Assembly: GCA_013420905.1 (NCBI GenBank)
Contig: JAAXNY010000004.1
Location: forward strand, 1,612,001-1,676,000
Source of the DNA: Collybia mongolica
Taxonomy: Eukaryota > Basidiomycota > Agaricomycetes > Agaricales > Clitocybaceae
Direction: 5' to 3'
Length of the DNA: 64,000 nt
This document shows, piece by piece, positions 34,644 to 47,639 of the stretch. The notes beneath the pieces are model-generated. The model did no database searches, was not told the DNA's origin, and saw nothing but the letters and a program-made list of their open reading frames with translations. The position numbers and the translations under genes are program-made. Positions within the stretch are counted from its first letter, which is position 1. Every line of letters begins with the position of its first letter.

Positions 34644-35533
34644 ATGATGTCGTTAGCTCCCTTACGCATCTTCTTTCGAACTCCAGCAGCCGCACGACGA
34701 TTTCGGCCTTACACCACAAGGACTGATGCAACAACTGGTAAGCACGGTCATTTATTCTTGATCCAAATTTAGGTCAAAGTCTCCCAAGGTTGTGATAGTC
34801 AATGACGCTCATCCCGTAGACCTGCGATCCCAAATAATGAATGGAGTAAAGGCGGCAATGAAGGTTTGTATTCATGTAATTCGGAAGGGCGGACAAGAAG
34901 CTCACATTTTTTTTCTGGGTCAGAGTAAAGACACCGTTGCGTCTACAACTTTACGGGTAAGCGGACAGGGTCACCACAGCCTTTCGAGACCGCTCCTGAC
35001 CATTGTTGAACCTGGTTATGCCCACAGTCTGTCCTCTCCGAGGTCTATGCAGCGGACAAGGCCTCGAATGACAAAATCCCATCATCAACCATAGTACGTC
35101 AATGTTCCCCTTGGAGGTGCATTAAGGTATCTCAGTAACAAAATTTCCCAGGCAAACATTTTGCGTAAAGCGGTGATTCGACGGGTGGGAGATTTTTCTA
35201 ATGTTGTAGTATTATTCCCCCACTCATCATGGTTTTTGCATTGGGGTATAGGTTGATGCTGCATCTAAATTTAAAGAAGCCTCGAGGCCTGACCTTGCGG
35301 AGAAAGAGCAATTTGAGGCAGAACTGTTATCCAAATTTTTACCTCCTCTTCTTTCGGAGGCAGAGATCGACCGCGTGCTTCGGGAGGTCATCGAGGCTCT
35401 TCCAGCAGAAGCCGAGCCGCGAAAGTCCTTTGGCAGGATTTTCAAGGAATTTTACTCAAAGATTGACAAGTCTGTGGTTGACCCGAATGTGGTAAAACAA
35501 AGGGCCGAAGTTTTGTTGGTACCATCAGCTTAG
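34644..35533 (+). CDS. AIM41: AIM41-like mitochondrial protein with YqeY/GatB-Yqey domain
   Basis: AIM41 proteins carry a YqeY domain related to the C-terminal tRNA-binding part of GatB; they are mitochondrial, with a poorly known role. Six exons join in phase. An Arg-rich presequence (MSLAPLRIFFRTPAAARRF) runs to 34737, then an intron to 34798 and VNDAHPVDLRSQIMNGVKAA. Next come SKDTVASTTLR, SVLSEVYAADKASNDKIPSS, ANILRKAVIRR, and DAASKFKEASRPDLAEKEQF leading to LLSKFLPPLLSEAEIDRVLR. The end is GRIFKEFYSKIDKS with a VVKQRAEVLL tail. The first intron's acceptor at 34798 was chosen because an earlier AG at 34772 breaks the frame. Two ATGs (34644, 34647) are adjacent. Confidence 0.88.
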
Positions 35534-35608
35534 ATTATTGCCGATGGACCTCATGGACAAAAAGTACAACGTTTGGATTCAGGTAATAATAAAATTAAAC
35601 ACGGAATT

Positions 35609-38453
35609 CTAAGGGATTGTGGTGATGCCCCCGTTGTCAGCGGGTACATTCTCCAACTCCGACTCCGTTTGTTCTGGTTCGACTGTGACTGGGGTTGAAA
35701 CGATTGGTTCATTTACCTTTGAGCTGCCAGAGCCGGAGGTAGACGCCACAGGCGAAGTGTCACCGTTTGTTAGAGAGTGTTCGTTCGAAGTAGAACTGGA
35801 GACTTCCGGATTAGCAGAAGGCGCGGAGGGGGTCGGATAGGCAGGTACAGTCGGAGATGGAAGGGCACTCCGCATGCGCATCAGATCGTCGATGCAGCGA
35901 TACACTGCCCCGGATACGCCCTCAAGCACCCGTAGACGTTCATCTATAGCTTCTCGAGTTATTCTGTCCATGCTTGCCAATTGCTCGTCCGTTAACATTG
36001 GCGGAAGCTGAGAAATGGGGAGACGCAGGTCGCGCGATTGATGATATCGAGGACTTGGTGATTCTTGGGATGAAGTTGTTGCTGTGTCTCGGCGAATTTG
36101 GGCACTCTCAGCGCCGGGGGCTTGTGAGGCGTGCGAGGTGCCGTTCGGCTGCGGATACGGAGGGCTCGGGTGGTTTGTACTAAGCGCTGTGTAATCATAG
36201 AGAGGAATGAGTGATGGAATGCTGGGGGAGGACGTGGAGGGAGGCAGAGCATTACTGGATGCTGCATTGTGTGTGGTAGATGAAGTGCTGGGTTCAGTAA
36301 TACCTGACGAGGCATTCGTTGGTGCGTCAGTTGATGGAGGGCTGCGTGGCATTATGGGCCTGCTGCTGCTACCGTTTAATCGTCGTAGTGCTGCCAAGGC
36401 TGCTGCTTCTCGTGGGTTTGTGGGTGCTCCGGGTTCGTCGACCGAGTTTGAAGAACCACTAGGTTCGCCAGGCAACTCGGCGGAGTCGCGAAGTGTAGTG
36501 GAGGTCGGAGTGGGGTCCATGAGATTCTGCCTTGGGCCATTTGTCACAGGGTTCGTGGGAGGCACAGCATCCGGTACATCCTGTCCAGGTGGCCATGGCT
36601 GCCAGACGCCCCCAGGCCCAGGGAACCCAGGGAATTGAGGAGCAGGCTGTAACGTCCGCGGGGGATTCTGTTGCGTGTCTCGTGGGACTTGGTATTGTAT
36701 ATGATATTGAATTACAACTCCTTGAGGTACCTGGCCACCAACTAAATTTCCGGGTATTTGTGGTGCATCGTTTTGATTTTGGGCAGGTGGCGCCTGAGCA
36801 AACTGACCTGGATTGATTGGAGGTTGTGCCGGCGGACCAAACAGGCGGACCAGAAAACCCAGAGGATTTCCTAGAGGATTATTGATCCTCTGGGGGTTCT
36901 GATTCTGTACTCCCGGACCAACATCATTCGGCAACTGAGCAGCACCGCCAGGAACCACAGGTGCACCAGCAGCCTGGCCAGAAGGGTTTGTATCCAAGAC
37001 AGTTCGGCGACTAGCATATCGGATTAGCTCCAGTGACCAAAGAGATTGAACGATAACTGACCATGTGGGGCAGCTCTGCTGACGCTCAAGCCATGATCGA
37101 AGGCAATGAAAATGGAAGATGTGACCACACGGCAACTTCTTAGGAGTAGTGTTAGGACCGTCCGTAGCGACGGGCGCTTGCTCAGTCTCATTTAAAATCA
37201 TTTCTTCCCGGCAAATGATGCAAGTACGGTCGCTCATCGCTGACATCTCTTCCGGGGTCGCATTTGGATACCTCTGATCCATATTTCGGGTGGCTGTTTG
37301 GTATCGATGAAGCGCACGGAGTCGTGTTATGAAAGATCGTGCTGTGATATAGACATCGCGGACGATATTCAGTGGGAGGCCATAGAACGTAATGATGATC
37401 ATGAAGAAAACCAGGTATGTCGTCAGCTTGAGGAAATCTCAGATGTGAATGTTTGTCAGGTTTCGAAACAAGACATATAGACGCGTACCTGTCGTCAGCT
37501 CTATATAGAAGACCCACATGCTTTTATTCTCCCAAGGCGGTGCGTTCTCACCTCCTCTTTGACCAGCCCTCCGAAGTTCATAGGCCGAAAGAAGGTACTT
37601 TGAGATCGTATTCACAACACTCGCCATCAAGATGCCATACTAAATGTCATAAATTTAGCGTGGTTGATTTGGGAGGAAGTAATTGCCCTAATAATCACCT
37701 CGCTCGCGAATAAGACCATACCTCCAACGCCATTAGTCACAGTGCTTTCTATGGCAATCACGAACATGATAAAATCAGTTGTCCACAAAATTATGAACAA
37801 CGTGGACATGCGAAAATGGAAAAGTAGAGACGGTCCGGGATAAGGTCGTTGATCCATCTAGACGTCTCGATTAATAATGCTTGACTAGTAGAAAGAGTTA
37901 TGTCCACGCACCCACTCGATGCGATCTCCCGCAAGCCAATGGAATGACTTGACAAAGAGTAAAAAGCCAAACATCAATGCAAACGGAATGTCAAATTCAT
38001 CACGGAAAATTGTGAACGCTAGAAGAGATTCGGTAATGAAAAACCATAAACGATCGTAAAGCCTCTGCAAAATGAATGTATACGTGTCATTTGAGAGATA
38101 GGCGAAGGACGAACCTCGACCTCATTTGGGCGTAAAGCGCCGAAAAAAAGTTGTTGAATGACATGCCCAGATAGAAGCGCCAACAAGAACCCAAAATTGG
38201 CCAATACCTGGATAATCAGGTGGTAAGGCAATGAGTTCGGCCAGTATGTCACGGGCTCACGCACTAGAACACTACGACTGCTTTTTGAAAGCGATATGGC
38301 GACGGAATAAAAGTTGCTGTAATTCTTTAACGCATTGGCGATGGTTGCGGATACGGCAGCGAGTGAGACCAAAGTGTAGAGCAATATGCGGTGCGAATTG
38401 AGCGAACTGGCCACCGATTGCGTTCTTTGGCGTAAGACATTATTCAATGGCAT
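35609..38453 (-). CDS. HRD1: ERAD E3 ubiquitin ligase, HRD1/synoviolin
   Basis: HRD1 is the multi-spanning RING ligase that retrotranslocates and ubiquitinates misfolded ER proteins. About eight exons join. The N-terminal membrane domain begins MPLNNVLRQRTQSVASSLNS and contains YSVAISLSKSSRSVLVLANF, LFFGALRPNEVERLYDRLWF, FALMFGFLLFVKSFHWLAGD and RIEWMDQRPYPGPSLLFHFR, all family signatures. The RING-H2 finger is CIICREEM...[23 protein letters not shown], with the last CPTC split by an intron that ends at TGCTAG. The C-terminal ~450 residues are Pro/Gln/Ser-rich and disordered, with a short helical block near LRVLEGVSGAVYRCIDDL. It shares a divergent promoter with the amidohydrolase gene. Confidence 0.95.
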
Positions 38454-38947
38454 CGTGGTTGGTGAGGAATCCAGTCAACGCGCTGCACGAAAGATCACTC
38501 GCAAGGAGCTAGTTAATAGGGTTGCCTGGTTGCCGATCGATTAAAGGAGAACGTTAAGGCTAAGCTTGAATGTTACTCAACGACCGACACCACTGTAGTG
38601 GCCGTTGGTTGGACTTTCTGGCAGGTTAATACGTGTCCGATCACGACTATGACTTAGTATGACGTGGCGTCTAAAATAGTTTCCACGGTTTCCTATCCCA
38701 GGATTCACCCCGAAATCCTACGCCGGAACGTGGGCGCCAACCTCTTCGGCGCTTAGTAGTAGCATAGCCCTGTGGATAACTTAAATAAAAGGGGGGTGTA
38801 CATGTGCCTTGGCCTTTCTTTAAAGATCTTCTCCCCGCTACTTAGTTAGGACTCCTCTTCTGGTTCCTCCAACTCCTCGTTTCCTCGGCTGGCTAACCCT
38901 TAATCAGTCATTGTGCGGTCCATAACTCGTCAAGCTTTTTTCCAGTA
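38454..38947. promoter_or_regulatory. divergent promoter region, HRD1/amidohydrolase
   Basis: Head-to-head spacer of 494 bases. A pyrimidine-rich stretch (38820-38890) lies just upstream of the amidohydrolase start. A CCACTGTAGTGG palindrome lies at 38589-38600. No known factor site is assigned. Confidence 0.4.
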
Positions 38948-41593
38948 ATGACTCCTCAGCGACCCCGCAAGGCCAAGGAGAATGGTCAAGTTGGCAATGA
39001 ACACTTGAAAGGCTCAAATTTTACGAAGGGTTATCTGGCCAGTGTTTTGCTGGCAGTGCTTGCTGGATACACTTATTTTCAGTCTCCGAAGGCGGTGTCC
39101 GGCACCTACGCACTGTGCTCAAGGGACAGCCAGGGAATCTATACAGTCGATGCTCAAAATACTCGGACCCAGTGCATTGTTATCCGTGGATCATATATCA
39201 TCGATACAGGTCTTCTGCGTACGTTTCTGCAAACAAGTATAGAATTATGTTTGTTCATATTATTCCACCCCTCTCAGAGGATGTCCAGGAACGTTGGGAT
39301 AAATTCACTTTAAAACGCCTTGTTTCGCCCCAATCATCTCCAAAAATTCGATACATACGTCCAGGAGCTATTGTCGTTCCTGGATTGAGTGGTAGGTCAT
39401 TCGACTCGTTCTAATGTCTTTACAGATTCTAATTCCCAGCCACAGATTCACATGCCCACATCCTTGAATATGGTGCTAGCCAACAACTGCCGCTCGAGGG
39501 CACTAAAACAATTCAGGGTACGAAACCCATCGTTTTTTAAATTTAATTTTGATATTGTATCTACTCACACTGTAGACACCGTTGCTCGAGTCCGGGATTA
39601 CATTTTGTCCAACCCTGACCTTCACAATGATACGTCCAAGTTCATTATGGGGGGTGGATGGGACCACACAGCCTGGTCAACGAGTGGATGGCCAACTTCT
39701 GTGTGTTCATTCTGTGTTCCCACCGCCGAAGGTTGGGCTGAGTATATTAATATTCCGTTAGGCGCATCTGGATGATGACCCTGTCATCCGGGGACGACCT
39801 GTTGTGTTACAGAGCAAAGATTGCCATGCCCTCTGGGTATCATCCTCAGCTATCGAAGCTAGCATGCCCTTCCCGGAGACTGTTGATGGAGGGGTCATTG
39901 TCCGCGATGACATTGGCAATCCAACCGGTTGGCGGGTGGCTAGAATTTGACGCGTAGTAGTGCTGACGAACCTCATTTCAACAGGTGTTTTATTGGATAA
40001 TGCTCAAGAATTACTGAAACAGCCTGAGCTGACCGAAGCAGATTTGTTGCGACGTTTCAAAGTAGCTGTACGGGACGCCCACTCGTTAGGATTGACTTCC
40101 ATCCATGATGCTGGATTAGACCCTGCTTCACTTGCATTTTTTAAAAGGTAAATGATTGTCGTTTCCCACAAGAGATAAAACTCTAATCTGCTCAACAGAC
40201 AAGCAGCTCTTGGAGACCTACCTGTTCGGTTGTTTCCTAACGACTATCAACGGATCATTGATTCAAGCTATTTTAGATCCGAATTTATGGGATGACGTAC
40301 TTCGATGAGAACGCGCCATATTGGGGAAATCACACGAAGCCCATAATAGGCGCTGGAAACGATAGACTCACAACCAGGAGTGTCAAAATATTTGCTGATG
40401 GTATGTGTATCCACTATTACAACGGCTTTACTATCCCTTACGCACTCCTGGCACTCAGGTGCATTAAGGACTGGCGGGGCTTCCGTAAGGCTTTTGCTTG
40501 TCACCTCGTGCACACGTTCTTAAGCAATTTTACCTCCTTAGCTGTACGAGCCATATACAGACAATCCTTCAACCAAAGGGTTTATGCGCCTCGAGTCGGA
40601 TATTCTGTTCGATGTCATCCCCAAATTCCTGCGTGATGGCTGGCAAGTGGTTAGTTCCGTGTCGGCCATGTACAACAACCCTGAGTCTCATAAATTTTCC
40701 AGAATGTTCATGCCATTGGAGATCGAGCAAACGGTATTGTCTTAGATGCCTTCGAAGCCTCTCTAAACGGTGTGAATGTCACGGCTTCGAGACCACGACT
40801 TGAACATGCGCAGTTCATGACCGAGGATGATATGAAGCGCCTCGGAAGGCTTGGTGGTCAGTTGTCGTCATACTTGCTTGTCGCATCAAGGATATTCACA
40901 TGTTCTTCAAGTGATTGCTAGTGTCCAACCCACCCATGCGTAAGTAATTTTATGTTTGGGGTAGATTTTTTTCTTAATGCGTTTCCCCTACTCAAAGAAT
41001 CAGTGACATGTGGTATGCTCAGGACCGCTTGGTATGCTTCATCATGATTACTACGCGCAATTAAAAAATTCTGATCCTAACCGCTATCTACAGGGCCCGG
41101 AACGTGTCAAAGGGCTTTATGCATTCCGTTCCCTCATTGACAGCGGGGCAAGGATTACTCTGGGTTCCGATTTTCCTGTTGAATCCATGAATCCACTATC
41201 TGGGTTCTATGCTGCCGTAACCCGTGTATCCCCCGATGGAAAATCCCCACATGGGCCCGGCGGCTGGTGTGTACAAAGTTTTATGGTGCTGTGGGTTCGT
41301 TAATGAAAGTACATAACAGGTTCCCCGAACAACGCATTACACGTCAGGAGGCATTAAGAGGTAAAGACCGTTACCCTAGTTGCTATTTTTATATTGATAC
41401 TGTTATAGGAATGACTATTGATCCTGCCTATGCTTCTTTCACTGAAGATATCCTCGGTTCTTTGGAAGTTGGCAAGCGTGCCGACTATGTTGTACTGTCT
41501 CAGGACATCATGGAGGTACCGGAGCACGAAATCCTTGCAACTCGCGTTTTGACTACCGCCATGGACGGAAAATCAATCTACGAGGAGATCTAG
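38948..41593 (+). CDS. membrane-anchored amidohydrolase family 3 (YtcJ/AepA-like) protein
   Basis: This is a metal-dependent amidohydrolase of the D-aminoacylase/YtcJ type; natural substrates of the fungal members are unknown. The N-terminus has a charged start and one hydrophobic helix ([17 protein letters not shown]), so it is probably a signal anchor. Metal-site motifs are [10 protein letters not shown] (D-x-H-x-H), [20 protein letters not shown] (His), RLEHAQFM and [20 protein letters not shown] (Asp). The C-terminal strand reads [20 protein letters not shown]. About 12 exons are needed. The lysine bridging the two metals in subtype I enzymes was not identifiable. The stop follows DGKSIYEEI. 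Confidence 0.9.
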
Positions 41594-42346
41594 TACCACA
41601 GGTGTATGCCAAACCCTCCCAACAAGGCCCCTGGTGGACCTCGTTTGTCGGTTTGCCACGGCTGTATTTCCGTCAAATTTCGTTCGGTTGGCCGAGCCAG
41701 CCACATCTTCAAGATCATATTCTCCCTTTCATTTCACTCAACACCCGATGGTCGTTTCCACGAAGTCGCGCTCACTTCCGCTTTGTTCTCCCGTCACTCG
41801 GCCAAAGATTTGCTTCAAATTCTCATCAGAAATCCTCAAATAGTTCTACCCTTCTTAATGGTGGTTTTGGGGTCGGTGGCCAGACATTGTTTGCTCCCAT
41901 CTTCCGCTCAACTCTCATCAATACCCTGTTGCTTCTCATCCTATCAGTTTTTGTTTTCTACCTTCACTCCCACTTCTTTCTTTCTCCTTGCTGGCAGCTT
42001 AGGGGAAGGTGGGCATACATATTGTTATCTCTACCTTCCGCTTTGCTATCGTCAATACCCTTTTCTCTCTCCCCTTTTTTTGTTGGTTACCTCTCTTTTT
42101 TGAATGATTTCTGACACCTGTTTCATTATTTGTGATTTTGTATTATTTGGCGGCTGGGGGGGGGAAAGCCTGCATCTGTTGAGCTAGTTCCCGCCTGGCT
42201 TTCATATTATACCCAATTATAAGACATCATTACTGTTCAAGTCATCCGTGTGTGTGCATAATGTAAATTGTGTCCGCGTGAACAAGTTGGGTTGGGGTTG
42301 TATACTATACTGAGTGTCATCAAGATACTTAAATACGGAACCTGAT
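41594..42346. other. convergent intergenic region with pyrimidine-rich strand
   Basis: The region lies between the amidohydrolase stop and the RDH54 stop. From about 41690 to 42110 the plus strand is strongly C/T-rich, so frames of 165 and 170 codons overlap in two phases without stops. Neither has a recognisable domain. A G-tract lies near 42157-42165. Confidence 0.45.
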
Positions 42347-45300
42347 CTAGAACTTCTCTGATTCTCTTCCCTTGCCAAATGTGTCAAGCGCTGTTGTTGA
42401 GCTCTTTTCAAATAGAAAAGAAACAGTGCCGCCGAGTACATCGTTCACCGATAGTACTTCATCGATGGCAGTAACATTGTCAAGGTCCACACCAGATAAA
42501 AGAGTCTCGAGTTGTGTCTTGGGCTTCACCTTCGTATGTGGTTGAGAGGAGTCAAAAAGTTTACGGAGGATGTCATCTTGAATATCGTCTCGTCCGGAGG
42601 GTCGTAGGCAATTAATATGCTTCCATTCTCCCAGTGCGGCCAACCCGGCCTTCTTTTTTTGCAGGTACTATGGCGGTGTTAGCAATCTTACATTATAGAT
42701 AATACAAGTGCCTACAGCTCGTTCGATTTTATCAGTTCGTTCAGGTTTCAAGTCACAAGCTTTAACAAATCCCTGTCCCTGATCACAATTTTCATCATCA
42801 CTGACGTCCAAACTCGTGTTGTCGACAGTTGCAGCGGTCGTTCCTTCACAAGGACATTCCAGAAGGTCGTGTGTGTTGCATGGTGTATCTAGATGAATCC
42901 GGAAAATATCTCGGAGCTACTGATATCAATCCTCGGTGTTATCATGAAAGTTGAGAAGAAAACATACATCTTTCCGACTAAAAGAATCGCTCTTGGAACT
43001 GGTTGAGTCCTATGGAATCGTCAGTGACGTCTTACACTAGAATTTGAGTGCCCTCACGGATCCCATCAAAGCTTCGAAATAACATGAGGCATGGGTCGAC
43101 ATTTATAGGATTTTAGTAACTCACAATTGCTTAGTCCTAATTTGGTGACTTGTCTTTGGTAGATTTTTTCTGAGTGCTTTTAGATTTCATATGCTTTACT
43201 GGAGGTCTCTAACTTACCATCAATGGCTCCTGCTGTTAAGAACCGGTAAATATAGACAGGCCGTTTTTGACCATCCCTTGGGGTTTTATTTACTAACGAT
43301 AACATATATTCACAAGCTAGGACTGACCTGTGACATCTAGCCATCGACTGAAGGTCATGGCTGGAGTAGTGGTGGTTAGGTGGGGGAAACGATATCAGAT
43401 GCTAGTGAGGTTACCTTGGATTCCAGTCGGAGTCAATGAGGCAGAGTCGTGAGGCGCCTAACAAAGGACATTTACATTGATTGGGCCAATGTGAAAGAAC
43501 TACTCACCAATGAGATTAATGCCCACACCACCTTTTGGAAGGTTTCATTCATTTACTTCATTTTTGTTCATGAGTTACGCACCCGCTTTGGAACTAAGAA
43601 GAAAAATGACTGGAAAAGGCTAAGGTGAAGCAGATACAGTGCTTTCAGAAGTAACTCACAGCTACTGTTTCGTGAGGATTTATTGAAGCTATCTACGTAT
43701 TCTTGTCTCTTGCTGGCAGGTGTCTGTCTGTGTGAGATTTAGCATTGTTCAAGGAAAGAACTCTAGCAAGTTGATAATCACCCATCCAACCGATAATAAG
43801 AGTATGCTTTTTTTCTACAGTACGCTTCGAGTATATTGAGCGTTGAGGTGTAGTGGGAGACAAGGACACATTTCTCCTCAGTTGTCTAAGAAAATCATGC
43901 CATAATGTCATAATTCATAATGAGTGATGAAGGATGGGTCTAAGTCTTACCGAACGAATTATTTGGAGAAGTTTTGAGAGGGCAGTTAGTTTACCTACAG
44001 GGGTAAGTAAGATAAACCCGGTCAAATCCTTTCAGTCCGCGCACCGCTCAGAGATACATCTTCAATCTGTGCCCTCTCCGGCAAAAGCTTTAAAGCTTCA
44101 TCCACACTAGCCTTTTGGATAAATTTGCCAGGGCTGTTACCCTTTGCCTTCGCCTTGTCTGCAGTGGCCTTGAGGAGGATTGGACTATTGCTGACTTTCG
44201 TTAGCATATTGATAATAGCAAGAGATTCGGCCGTCGAGCTCTGGGCAAGATCATCTAGCTTGTCCGGATGGAGGATCCTCGAGAAGATTGATACTTGTAG
44301 GGCAGTGGGCGTTACAAAGACAACATATTCATCTAGTACCCAATCAAACGATGATGCATATAAAAAATATCCACAAACGTTTAGGGGGCAGATAATCGCC
44401 CAATAGGTTAGCATCTCGTCGAAGAACAAAGCTCTTCGCAACAGTGAGTAGCTGTTCGAACCCATTCAGCAAATAAGGAATAATGCGCAAACTGTACTTA
44501 CCTGTGCCATCCGGGCTTCGCCAAGCACAGCGTCTTTTTCTGATGCATCAGGAGCTCGACTTTTGAGTATCGGGGCTTCATATACTCGGCGGAATGTGCT
44601 GTATTCGTCTGAGAAGTTGTGGGTTCAAGTGAGTTGAGAGAATTATGTGTAGAGCGAACCTAGCAGCCCCGGATTACAGAAGTCGGCCTAGTTTTTAGGA
44701 ACCATTAGAGCTTTCCTGATTACTATGATACTGAACTGAAAGTACCATCGCATGAAACTCGCCCAAATCGTTTTGGATTGGCGTTCCGGACAATATAATC
44801 CGTCTTTTTGTTCGTAAAGCTTTGAACATCTCGCTGGTTTTGTTCTTCGCGGACTTCAGCCTGTGTCCTGCGAGATTTATCTGATTACCTGAGAAACCGG
44901 AGTGTCGATAAATAACAGACCTTCATCGCATATAATCAGGTCGATGGGTGGACTATCTTTGTGAGCTGGTGGAGAATCTTTGTAATGAATATGACACACA
45001 TCATCCCAGCTAAGTCCTTTCTGGTGAGCAATAACATAAATAACATAATCGTCAAAGAGTATAAAGACGCAAACATGACGGTTCGAAGGCGCTCGTAGCC
45101 TATTATCAAGACCTGTTGGTTTCGACTGAAGGAGAAAGTCGTGATATTAGGAGGTTTCCGGGGCGGTTAGAGGTACTCACGCGTTCATGAAGGTTAGGGC
45201 GGCCTTCTTGTCTTTATCGCAAGTAGCCACACCAATGCGATCACGGCCTAACCATTTGTGAAATTCGGCCTTCCAGTTCTGCGGGATTGGTACAATTAGA

Positions 45301-47208
45301 TGGATCGATAAGGGTGATAAGGGTGAGGTTACATCTATTAGCGAAACCGGACAAACAACCAGAACTTTCTCAACAACTCCTCGTGAGACTCCGGCATATG
45401 GGTTTTGTCCTGTGAAACATCGATGAAAAACTTTGACGTGATCCAAAATAACTAGATTTACTGAGTAATGTCCAAACAAGACTGATGGTCTGATACCAAA
45501 TGTTACCAAGAAGGGTTTTTTGAATGGAAAAAAGTATCATACTTGTAATGTTTTTCCCAGTCCCCTGCGATGTATGGTTAGCTCCTTAGCCGTTTATCAG
45601 CTGTATAGGTGAAGACGAACATTTCATCAGCGAGGATACATCCCTGTCCTTCGTGTTTCCGCAAACCCATGACAGACTCGTATAGGAATTTGACACCTAT
45701 TAGTGTTTTCAGTATACATCAACATCAACAGCACAGATCTTACCTTCCGCTTGATGAGGCCGCATGCGTCGAGCAAGAATGGGATCTAAAACGACTGGCA
45801 CAACTGGATGATTCCTGGGAGTTCGTAAGTTAATTGGATTAGTACAGTTATCGAACGGAAAATTTACTTTGTATTGAACTTCTTCAAATGCTCCTTAGTC
45901 GGTGCCTTCATAACAATCGCACCATCTGCCTCAGGATCGTGTCTGTTATCAGTAAGATTAAGGTGTCCACGTGAAGAAATAGTTCTCCTTCTACTTACAG
46001 TGGCCCTTTCGGCTTTGGTTTGGTGGGAACCCCATAGAACGAGGTGGGAGGGATAAACCTTACAGCTTCTGGTGAAGTAGCAGAAATAGGGGATCGAAAA
46101 GTGTTGAGTGGCCCATATGGCGATGGCTTCACTTCGTTTAACTCTGCGACATCCCCGATATCCATGGGATCCCGGGACATGCCAACCAGTTTAGGAAGCT
46201 GTGAAACTTCAACTTTGCCATCGAGTTCAACTTCCCTTCCGCCTAGAAAGAAACTGAATCCAGAGTACAATGTCTCGCCTTTCCATGCCGTCGATCCCAT
46301 GCTATATTCATCTATTAAAAAGATTATATACATAGACATTATAACAAACTTACTATTTCCCCTCCTCTGACATCATGATAAGTCGCTCACCAGTCAAGGA
46401 TACATACGCATCACCGTCCCATGTCTTGTGCTTCTTAATCTGTTTCTTTCGCCTAGAACCTTGGTTAAATGAATAGAAAGATTTTTCTATGTCCATACCA
46501 GTTTGCTGTCCAATGCAAACCATCTAATTTGGTGCCTTCCTTATCCCTTGAGGATACGTTGGCGTTTACAGAGATGAGATCCACAGGCTGTAGGGGCACG
46601 CCTCGTCCGAAACCCGAAGTAGTTGTAGTAGGGTTTTTGGGAAATTTTGTTGGGCCCACTCTTAAGGGTACAAATTTCTTCGAAAGTCCCAATTTGTTTT
46701 GGGGAGTAGGTACATGAGGAGTACCGTCTGATTGTCCAAAACATCGCCCCGAAAGGTAATCGGCTTTTGTGATGGGCCGTTCAAGTTCAATTTCCTTGCC
46801 CCCTATGATAAGTTCTTTGCCTTCACAAAGAGGCCAATCAGCTTTGCCAAAACCGAGGCTGGTTTTCAAGTAAGGATTGCATTATTTGACAAAGACATTG
46901 TGTGACGCACGATTTGCCATCGCTGTCGAACAACGTCGCCCTTATTGGACTCGCCACCAACACAGCGTCTCCATCCCAAGTCTTATGCTTTTTGTATTGG
47001 GGGGACCTCCTGAATGAGAAAGATTTGGGTGTGTAAGGGAGATGAGGTGGACCAATATTTACCAGAGGACCATCCAATACTCTTCACTGAAGTAAGAACT
47101 GGCAGTGGCTCCTTGCGGAGAGTCAGGTTCTAAGGCAGGCCTTTTGCGGCTAGTGTCGCCGAAGTTATCCAATTTCCGCTTGGTAGTGGATATTTGGAAG
47201 GCTGACAT
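42347..47208 (-). CDS. RDH54: RDH54/TID1 (RAD54B-like) SNF2 DNA translocase
   Basis: RDH54 is a SNF2-family dsDNA translocase that works with Rad51/Dmc1 in homologous recombination. About 20 exons join. The start (MSAFQISTTKRKLDNFGDTS) is followed by two copies of a ZGRF1-N/DUF2439-like module, each opening with KKHKTWDGDA. The linker ends in a Pro-rich stretch before DPEADGAIVMKAPTKEHLKK. The helicase core has VVLDPILARRMRPHQAEGVK, CILADEMGLGKTLQ (Walker A), TLLRQNPYAGVSRGVVEKVL, NWKAEFHKWLGRDRIGVATC, DLIICDEGHRLKSAKNKT (DEGH box) and RRIILSGTPIQNDLGEFHAM. The C-lobe contains the SSKAGGVGINLIGASRL and DSDWNPSHDLQAMAR type blocks in small exons between 42900 and 43950. The C-terminal stretch (QLETLLSGVDLDNVTAIDEV) ends at 42347. 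Confidence 0.93.
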
Positions 47209-47639
47209 GGTAAGCAAAGACCTTGCTTGACTCCAGGTTGCTACTTGGCCTCAGTAGAACTTGAGCACTTGCAGGACCGCGTTGAGGTGTGATGCGTGAC
47301 GCAGTTGTTGTGGCTCTGAGTTGTGCGCGTGGCGTGACGGCTCGCGTTTGTGTTTGGCTTTGTATTTCCTCGCTTTACTTGGCCTTGGCCATTCTGTCAA
47401 TACCTCAATGCCCCGACGTCCTCCCAGGGCCAGCACAAGAGCGCAACCAAAGGCCTTCAATAAGATCCGTTAAGTAAAATATCAAAGATCCACATCGGGG
47501 AGAGCAACCAAAAACGCTAAAAACGCGTGAAGATGGGCATTCCGGGACTTCGGGACGTAACGGATTAATGGTTTACGAAACGCGTACCCACTAATTCGTC
47601 AAAATAATGCTAGGTCGTAAACGTAGTCGGCTAGTCTCG
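47209..47639. other. RDH54 upstream region
   Basis: The spacer lies between the RDH54 start and the first recognisable piece of the GEN1-like relic. The 47251-47477 frames on both strands have no domain support. Confidence 0.4.

Noticed and set aside
34738..34772. Acceptor at 34772 for the first AIM41 intron
   Set aside because: It gives a 35-base intron and breaks the frame; the AG at 34798 gives a 61-base intron and keeps the frame.
41602..42114. Two overlapping plus-strand frames of 165 and 170 codons
   Set aside because: Both arise from low-complexity C/T-rich sequence with few possible stops; no domain, no splice structure, and the two frames exclude each other.
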